NCBI RefSeq assembly: GCF_006715785.1
Contig: NZ_VFNX01000001.1
Coordinates: 4,072,001-4,136,000 of the forward strand
Length of the DNA: 64,000 nt
Source: Streptomyces puniciscabiei
GTDB taxonomy: Bacteria; Actinomycetota; Actinomycetes; Streptomycetales; Streptomycetaceae
Reading direction: 5' to 3'
Under the pieces are notes generated by a model that had not been told where the DNA came from, ran no database searches, and saw nothing but the letters and a program-made list of their open reading frames with translations. A program made the translations under genes and the position numbers. Of the stretch, positions 58,894 to 64,000 are shown in pieces (the stretch's first letter is position 1; every line of letters starts with the position of its first letter).

Positions 58894-61251
58894 GTGACCA
58901 TCAGATCCTGGACGTTCAGGGCCGCCGCGATCGGGGTGACGCTCGCGACGGCCTCCGCGACGTTCGCCACCTTCGCCGTCGCGGAGGCGAGCACCCGGAC
59001 CCGGTCCGCGGCCGTGAACCGGCACGACCCGGCCCCGGTGAAGCAGCGGGCGCACGACCTCGACGGCCCGCTCAGCAAGACCCAGGAGGCCCAGCGCCGG
59101 GAGGCGCTGGAGCAGCTCATATCGGGGAAGGCCAAGGCGCAGGAACACAACGGCTCCAAGGTCGTGGCTCTCAAGAGCCACAAGGGCAGGAGCAAGTACG
59201 TCGAGCTGAGCCGCGAGAAGACCGACAAGATCTTCACGATCCTGGTGGAGTTCGGGGACAGGACCGACCCCAAGTACGGCGGCACGGCCGGCCCGCTGCA
59301 CAACAGCATCGCCGCGCCGGACCGCAAGAACGACAACTCCACGGCCTGGCAGAAGGACTACGACCGGAAGCACTACCAGGACCTCTACTTCGGCACCGGC
59401 AACAAGACCGAGTCGCTGAAGAAGTACTACGAGAAGCAGTCCTCGGGCCGCTACTCGGTCGACGGTGAGGTCACCGACTGGGTCAAGGTCCCCTACAACG
59501 AGGCCCGTTACGGCAACAACGCCTGCGGCCAGACCAACTGCCCCAGCGTGTGGAACGTGGTCAGCGACGGGCTGAACGCCTGGGTGGCGCAGGCGAAGGC
59601 GGCCGGCAGGACCGACGCCGACATCAAGAAGGACCTCGCCCGGTACGACCAGTGGGACCGCTACGACTACGACCACGACGGCAACTTCAACGAGCCCGAC
59701 GGCTACGTCGACCACTTCCAGATCGTGCACGCCGGTGAGGACGAGTCCGCGGGCGGCGGCGCGCAGGGCAAGGACGCGATCTGGGCCCACCGCTGGTACG
59801 CCTTCGGCACGGACGCGGGCGCGACCGGCCCCGCGAACAACAAGCTGGGCGGCGCCCAGGTCGGCGACACCGGCGTCTGGGTCGGCGACTACACCATCCA
59901 GCCGGAGAACGGCGGCCTCGGCGTCTTCGCCCACGAGTACGGCCACGACCTCGGCCTGCCCGACGAGTACGACACCGCCGGCGGCGACAACTCCACCGGC
60001 TTCTGGACCCTGATGTCCTCCGGCTCCTGGCTCGGCACCGGCAAGGAGTCCATCGGCGACCTGCCGGGCGACATGAACGCCTGGGACAAGCTGCAGCTCG
60101 GCTGGCTCAACTACGACACCGCCAAGGCCGGCACGCAGTCCACGCACAAGCTGGGCGTCGCCGAGTACAACACCTGGAACAAGCAGGCCCTCGTGGTCAA
60201 CCTGCCGGACGAGGCGGTCACCACCACGATCACCCAGCCCGGGCAGGGCTCGACCCAGTGGTGGAGCGGCAGCGGCAACGACCTGAAGAACACGCTCACC
60301 CGGTCCGTGGACCTCACCGGCAAGACGTCGGCGAAGCTGGACCTGGACGGCTGGTGGGCCACCGAGGACGGCTACGACTACGTCTACACCGAGGTGTCGA
60401 CCGACGGCGGCGCCAACTGGAGCGCCCTGGACGGCACGGCGGACGGTCAGGCCATCCCGCGTGACGGCAGCGGCAAGCCGGCGCTGACCGGCTTCTCGCA
60501 GACCCACAAGAAGCTGTCGTACGCGCTGGACGCCTACGCGGGCAAGAAGATCGACCTGCGCTTCCGCTACGCCACCGACGGCGGTGTCGCGGAGAACGGC
60601 TTCACGGCCGACGAGATCACTCTGACCGCCGACGGCACGCCGGTCTTCTCGGACAACGCCGAGTCCCAGGACGCGGGTTGGACCGCGAACGGCTTCTCCC
60701 GCATCGGCGCGTCCTTCACCAAGGACTACAAGCAGTACTACATCGCCGAGAACCGGCAGTACGTGTCGTACGACAAGACCCTCAAGACCGGCCCGTACAA
60801 CTTCGGTTCGGCCAAGCGGCCCGACCGGGTGGAGCACTACCCGTACCAGAACGGCCTGTTGATCTGGAAGTGGGACACCTCCCAGGCGGACAACAACACC
60901 AACAGCACCAACGGCCACCCCGGTTCCGGTCTGATCCTGCCGGTCGACTCGCACCCGACGGCGCTGAAGTGGTCCGACGGCACGCTGATGCGCAACCGCA
61001 TGCAGGCGTACGACTCCCCGTTCAGCCTGTACGGCACGGACGGCATCACGCTGCACAAGGCGGACGCCCCGACGGTGATCAAGGCCTCGAAGGGTGTCCC
61101 GGTCTTCAACGACCACACCAGCACCTACTACGACCCGTCGAACCCGACCGGGGGCGTGCGGGTCACTGACACCAACACCGAGATCACGATCGTCAAGGAG
61201 GCCAAGAACGGCTCGACGATCTTCCTCAAGGTCGGCCCCGCGGTGAAGTAG
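58894..61251 (+). CDS. Secreted immune-inhibitor-A-type (M6) metalloprotease
   Basis: 785-residue extracellular zinc protease. The signal peptide (TIRSWTFRAAAIGVTLATASATFATFAVAEA) and a propeptide (about 30-105) precede the M6 catalytic domain, with the zinc motif HEYGHDLGLPDEYD (about 349-362) and downstream WTLMSSGSWLG. A beta-sandwich/MAM-like C-terminal part (about 430-785) includes repeated YDYVYTEVSTDGGANWS segments. It degrades external proteins, probably during development or nutrient release. GGGGAGGAAC lies 6-15 nt before the GTG. A palindrome precedes the promoter and a terminator follows. Confidence 0.92.
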   Translation: MTIRSWTFRAAAIGVTLATASATFATFAVAEASTRTRSAAVNRHDPAPVKQRAHDLDGPLSKTQEAQRREALEQLISGKAKAQEHNGSKVVALKSHKGRSKYVELSREKTDKIFTILVEFGDRTDPKYGGTAGPLHNSIAAPDRKNDNSTAWQKDYDRKHYQDLYFGTGNKTESLKKYYEKQSSGRYSVDGEVTDWVKVPYNEARYGNNACGQTNCPSVWNVVSDGLNAWVAQAKAAGRTDADIKKDLARYDQWDRYDYDHDGNFNEPDGYVDHFQIVHAGEDESAGGGAQGKDAIWAHRWYAFGTDAGATGPANNKLGGAQVGDTGVWVGDYTIQPENGGLGVFAHEYGHDLGLPDEYDTAGGDNSTGFWTLMSSGSWLGTGKESIGDLPGDMNAWDKLQLGWLNYDTAKAGTQSTHKLGVAEYNTWNKQALVVNLPDEAVTTTITQPGQGSTQWWSGSGNDLKNTLTRSVDLTGKTSAKLDLDGWWATEDGYDYVYTEVSTDGGANWSALDGTADGQAIPRDGSGKPALTGFSQTHKKLSYALDAYAGKKIDLRFRYATDGGVAENGFTADEITLTADGTPVFSDNAESQDAGWTANGFSRIGASFTKDYKQYYIAENRQYVSYDKTLKTGPYNFGSAKRPDRVEHYPYQNGLLIWKWDTSQADNNTNSTNGHPGSGLILPVDSHPTALKWSDGTLMRNRMQAYDSPFSLYGTDGITLHKADAPTVIKASKGVPVFNDHTSTYYDPSNPTGGVRVTDTNTEITIVKEAKNGSTIFLKVGPAVK

Positions 61252-61277
61252 TCGGCATTTCCGCAGGTCAGACGCGT

Positions 61278-61318
61278 ATCGGCGGCAACCCCTTGGCGGG
61301 TTGCCGCCGATCGTGTTT
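61278..61318 (+). terminator. Rho-independent terminator of the M6 protease gene
   Basis: ATCGGCGGCAACCC pairs exactly with GGGTTGCCGCCGAT around a 6-nt loop, then CGTGTTT. Confidence 0.85.
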
Positions 61319-61372
61319 AGGTGCGTCCTGTGGACCGCTTATTGACACCGACCGAAACGGGGATGTGACCGC

Positions 61373-61693
61373 ATGGCCGCTGGAGGCTTCTGCAAGCTGC
61401 CGAACGGCACGGTGGTGGTCGCACTGAACCTGCCCTACGACACCGCCGGCGTCCGGGTGCTCGTGCACGCCCAGAACCGCGCCCGAGCCCTGACCAGGCT
61501 CCGCAACCTGGGGTTCCGCGCGATCTACCTCCGGGGGAACGCCGCACCTCCGACGCCGGACGAGATCACGGCCGTGCTGCACCACCCCGACGGCCTGATA
61601 TGGCGCACGGCACCGGCCGACAACGGTGTCATGGTGAACGAGCTCTGGCACCCGATCCGGGCGCTGCTGCGCAGGTCGGCGGTGGTTCAGTGA
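61373..61693 (+). CDS. Hypothetical protein, 106 residues
   Basis: Small soluble protein with no signal or membrane segment. FCKLPNGTVVVALNLPYDTAGVRVLVHAQNRARALTRLRNLGFRAIYLRG looks like an alpha/beta fold. One cysteine is present. I recognise no family. Codon bias is normal for this genome and the gene is flanked by a terminator and the converging pncA, so it is likely real. GGGG lies about 10 nt before the ATG. Confidence 0.6.
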   Translation: MAAGGFCKLPNGTVVVALNLPYDTAGVRVLVHAQNRARALTRLRNLGFRAIYLRGNAAPPTPDEITAVLHHPDGLIWRTAPADNGVMVNELWHPIRALLRRSAVVQ

Positions 61694-61705
61694 CCCCGAC
61701 AGGGT

Positions 61706-62299
61706 CTAACCGCTGACCACGGGCTTGCCCGTCAGCTCCACGCCCGCCTCGCGGAGCTCCTCCAGGGCCCGGTCCGTCGTCTCGGGAGCCACCCCGGCCG
61801 TCAGGTCCAGCAGGACCTGGGTGCGGAAGCCCTCCCTGACGGCGTCCAGCGCGGTGGCGCGTACGCAGTGGTCCGTGGCTATGCCGACCACGTCGACCTC
61901 GTCGATGTGGCGGGCGCGGAGCCAGTCGGCCAGGGAGGTGCCGTTCTCGTCCTGGCCCTCGAAGCCGCTGTACGCCGCCGAGTAGGCGCCCTTGTCGAAG
62001 ACCGCGTCGACCGCACCGGAGGCGACGGCGGGGGCGAAGTTGGGGTGGAAGCCCACCCCCTCCGTGCCCGCGACGCAGTGCGCGGGCCAGGAGTGGACGA
62101 AGTCGGGGTTGTCGGCGAAGTGGCCGCCGGGCGCGATGTGGTGGTCCCGGGTGGCCACCACATGGCGGTATCCGGTGCCCGCCGCCTGGCCGATCAGCTC
62201 GGTGATGGCGGCGGCCACGTCCGCGCCCCCGGCCACCGCGAGGCTGCCCCCCTCGCAGAAGTCGTTCTGCACATCTACGACGATCAAGGCGCGGCGCAT
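61706..62299 (-). CDS. pncA: Nicotinamidase
   Basis: 197-residue amidase converting nicotinamide to nicotinate in NAD salvage; the same enzyme type activates pyrazinamide in mycobacteria. The catalytic triad is visible: Asp in IVVDVQNDF (about D10), Lys in VFDKGAYSAAYSGFEG and Cys in GIATDHCVRATA. Metal-binding Asp/His residues lie in TRDHHIAPGGHF. AAGGA precedes the ATG. The next gene on the same strand, 97 bp upstream, is pncB, which uses the product. Confidence 0.95.
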   Translation of the reverse strand: MRRALIVVDVQNDFCEGGSLAVAGGADVAAAITELIGQAAGTGYRHVVATRDHHIAPGGHFADNPDFVHSWPAHCVAGTEGVGFHPNFAPAVASGAVDAVFDKGAYSAAYSGFEGQDENGTSLADWLRARHIDEVDVVGIATDHCVRATALDAVREGFRTQVLLDLTAGVAPETTDRALEELREAGVELTGKPVVSG

Positions 62300-62396
62300 G
62301 GCGGTTGTCCTTCGACTGAGGATTAAGTAACTGAGCCTAGAGAGTTACGGCCCCGTAGGGGAGAGGGCGTGGGCAGGGCGAACGGTGATTCCGCCT

Positions 62397-63743
62397 TTAG
62401 CTACCCGAGCGTCCGACGACGTACTCCGTCGGAATGACGGGTTCCCCTCGGGAGAGCTGGGTCGCCGAGAGGGGGAGGTTCGCCCGGGCGGCGATGTGCC
62501 GGTCCCGCGGCACGTCCAGGGGCTCGCGGGCGACGACGTCCCCGCCCTTGATCAGCTGCACCAGCAGCTGCCGGTCGGCGAGCTCCGCCGGGACCGGTCC
62601 GGTGCCCACGACCTCGGCCTCCGCCACCCCGTCCGCGTCCAGTCGGCGCGCCGCCCACTTGCGGCCCCCGACGGAGGTCTTGCCGCCGCTGGACTTCTTC
62701 GCGACCGGCACCAGCGGCGCCTGCGGGTCGCCGGACTCGGCGCGCGCGACCAGCTTGTAGACCATCGAGCAGGTCGGGTGCCCGGAGCCGGTCACCAGCT
62801 GGGTGCCGACGCCGTACGCGTCCACCGGAGCGGCGGCCAGGGAGGCGATGGCGTACTCGTCCAGGTCGGAGGTGACGACGATCCTGGTGCCGGTGGCACC
62901 CAGCTCGTCCAGCTGCTGGCGCACCCGGTGGGCGACGAGCAGCAGGTCGCCGGAGTCGATGCGGACCGCGCCCAGCTCGGGACCGGCCACCTCCACCGCC
63001 GTACGGACGGCCTCGGCGACGTCGTAGGTGTCCACCAGCAGGGTGGTGCCCCGGCCGAGGGTGTCGACCTGGGCCTGGAAGGCGTCCCGCTCGCGGTCGT
63101 GCAGCAGGGTGAAGGCGTGCGCGGAGGTACCGACGGTCGGGATGCCGTAGCGGAAGCCCGCCGCCAGGTCGGAGGTGGTCGCGAAGCCGCCGACGTACGC
63201 GGCGCGGCTCGCGGCGACGGCCGCCAGCTCGTGGGTGCGGCGGGCGCCCATCTCGATCAGCGGGCGCTCCCCGGCGGCGGAGGCCATCCGGGAGGCGGCC
63301 GCGGCGATCGCGGAGTCGTGGTTGAGGATGGAGAGGATCACCGTCTCCAGCAGCACGCACTCGGCGAAGCTGCCCTCGACGCGCATGATCGGCGAGCCGG
63401 GGAAGTAGACCTCGCCCTCGGGGTAGCCCCAGACGTCCCCGCCGAAGCGGTAGCCGGCGAGCCACCTCAGGGTCTCCTCGTCGACGATCTTCCGCTCGCC
63501 CAGGAAGCCGAGGACGCCCGCGTCGAAGCGGAAGTTCTCCACCGCGTCCAGCACCCGCCCGGTGCCCGCCACCACGCCATAGCGCCGCCCGTCCGGCAGC
63601 CGCCGGGTGAAGACCTCGAAGACGCTCCGCCGTTCGGCCGTACCGGCCCTCAGAGCGGCCTGCAGCATCGTCAGCTCGTACTGGTCCGTGAAGAGCGCCG
63701 TCGAGGGAACATCCACCGGCAGCCCAAGGTCCGCTGTGTTCAT
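62397..63743 (-). CDS. pncB: Nicotinate phosphoribosyltransferase
   Basis: 448-residue enzyme that joins nicotinate and PRPP to give nicotinate mononucleotide. [19 protein letters not shown] at the start, [45 protein letters not shown] and [16 protein letters not shown] are family signatures. It acts with PncA in the Preiss-Handler route. TACGAT (63752-63757, minus strand) lies 8 nt before the ATG, so the mRNA is nearly leaderless. It is divergent from clpS. Confidence 0.95.
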   Translation of the reverse strand: MNTADLGLPVDVPSTALFTDQYELTMLQAALRAGTAERRSVFEVFTRRLPDGRRYGVVAGTGRVLDAVENFRFDAGVLGFLGERKIVDEETLRWLAGYRFGGDVWGYPEGEVYFPGSPIMRVEGSFAECVLLETVILSILNHDSAIAAAASRMASAAGERPLIEMGARRTHELAAVAASRAAYVGGFATTSDLAAGFRYGIPTVGTSAHAFTLLHDRERDAFQAQVDTLGRGTTLLVDTYDVAEAVRTAVEVAGPELGAVRIDSGDLLLVAHRVRQQLDELGATGTRIVVTSDLDEYAIASLAAAPVDAYGVGTQLVTGSGHPTCSMVYKLVARAESGDPQAPLVPVAKKSSGGKTSVGGRKWAARRLDADGVAEAEVVGTGPVPAELADRQLLVQLIKGGDVVAREPLDVPRDRHIAARANLPLSATQLSRGEPVIPTEYVVGRSGS

Positions 63744-63809
63744 GGCAACCGATCGTACTCCCTTTTCGTCGGTGTGACGATTTCCGGGCCCCGTGGCAGC
63801 ATGGGCAAT

Positions 63810-64000
63810 GTGACGTCACCCGCGCCCGTAGAGATCGAACGCACCGAGTCGGCGGAGGAGGTCTTCGCCGTACCCGAGCCCGACGTCCCCTGGGTCACGA
63901 TCGTGCACAACGACCCGGTCAACCTCATGAGCTATGTGACGTACGTGTTCCAGACGTACTTCGGGTACTCCAAGGACAAGGCCACCAAGCTCATGCTCGA
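63810..64000 (+). CDS. clpS: ClpS adaptor protein (3' part beyond window)
   Basis: N-end-rule adaptor that delivers substrates with bulky N-terminal residues to ClpAP/ClpCP. The visible 63 codons have an Ser/Glu-rich leader and then [36 protein letters not shown], the conserved ClpS core (residues of the amino-terminal binding pocket: N and D in HNDPVN). GTG 63810 is assumed; an in-frame ATG lies at 63801. The gene continues beyond base 64000. Confidence 0.93.
   Translation, partial: MTSPAPVEIERTESAEEVFAVPEPDVPWVTIVHNDPVNLMSYVTYVFQTYFGYSKDKATKLML

Overview
This window is a piece of a Streptomyces chromosome. Base composition is very high in G+C, and coding regions show the matching third-position bias. 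GTG and TTG starts are common. Gene content and order match the S. coelicolor core-chromosome stretch that runs from the pkaA/pkaB kinases and prfB-ftsEX-smpB-ssrA to ssgG, the pncA/pncB pair and clpS. I infer the synteny from memory of that genome; no alignment was run. Most of the window is conserved core, with a few lineage-specific insertions.

Region by region. (1) 1-10.9 kb: two membrane-anchored Ser/Thr kinases, an intergenic repeat tract, prfB, a Thr/Gly-repeat sortase substrate, a small zinc-ribbon membrane protein, ftsE-ftsX, an S41/PDZ protease carrying a TTA codon, smpB and tmRNA. This block serves cell division and ribosome rescue or termination. (2) 10.9-16 kb: a divergent MFS/LysR pair, then narK and the HemD-like winged-helix regulator NnaR (nitrate/nitrite assimilation). 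(3) 16-18.2 kb: an AT-richer leader with an operator-like palindrome, a 2-oxoglutarate/Fe(II) dioxygenase and a LysE-type exporter (a probable amino-acid hydroxylation/export cassette), then YbaK. (4) 18.3-28.3 kb: a CGNR regulator, SigU/RsuA, HelD, a candidate structured small RNA, malic enzyme, HU, MurA, YqgE and a DUF3039 protein. (5) 28.4-39.4 kb: a GH20 hexosaminidase behind a DasR-type site, a three-subunit molybdenum-hydroxylase-like operon with degenerate catalytic motifs, a decayed P-loop kinase gene, a tandem SUKH-4 protein, a secreted cysteine protein, a SigE-family sigma factor with a membrane partner, and tRNA-Cys. (6) 39.5-43.6 kb: an MFS exporter, an RHH/Doc toxin-antitoxin pair with operators, and an SF2 helicase. 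(7) 43.8-51 kb: IclR, an amino-acid permease, DapE-like desuccinylase, PucR, a GNAT and an N-acylamino-acid racemase. This looks like a complete locus for irreversible D- to L-amino-acid conversion. (8) 51-64 kb: an S16-type membrane protease, Lrp/hpd (tyrosine catabolism), an FAD-linked oxidase, SsgG, two RDD proteins, a secreted M6 metalloprotease, pncA and pncB (NAD salvage), and the start of clpS.

A recurring regulatory theme is a TAnnnT-like hexamer ending 6-7 nt before a start codon that has no Shine-Dalgarno. It is seen at about ten genes and predicts leaderless mRNAs. No prophage, IS element or CRISPR array was seen. Several copies of two dispersed intergenic palindromic repeats are present.
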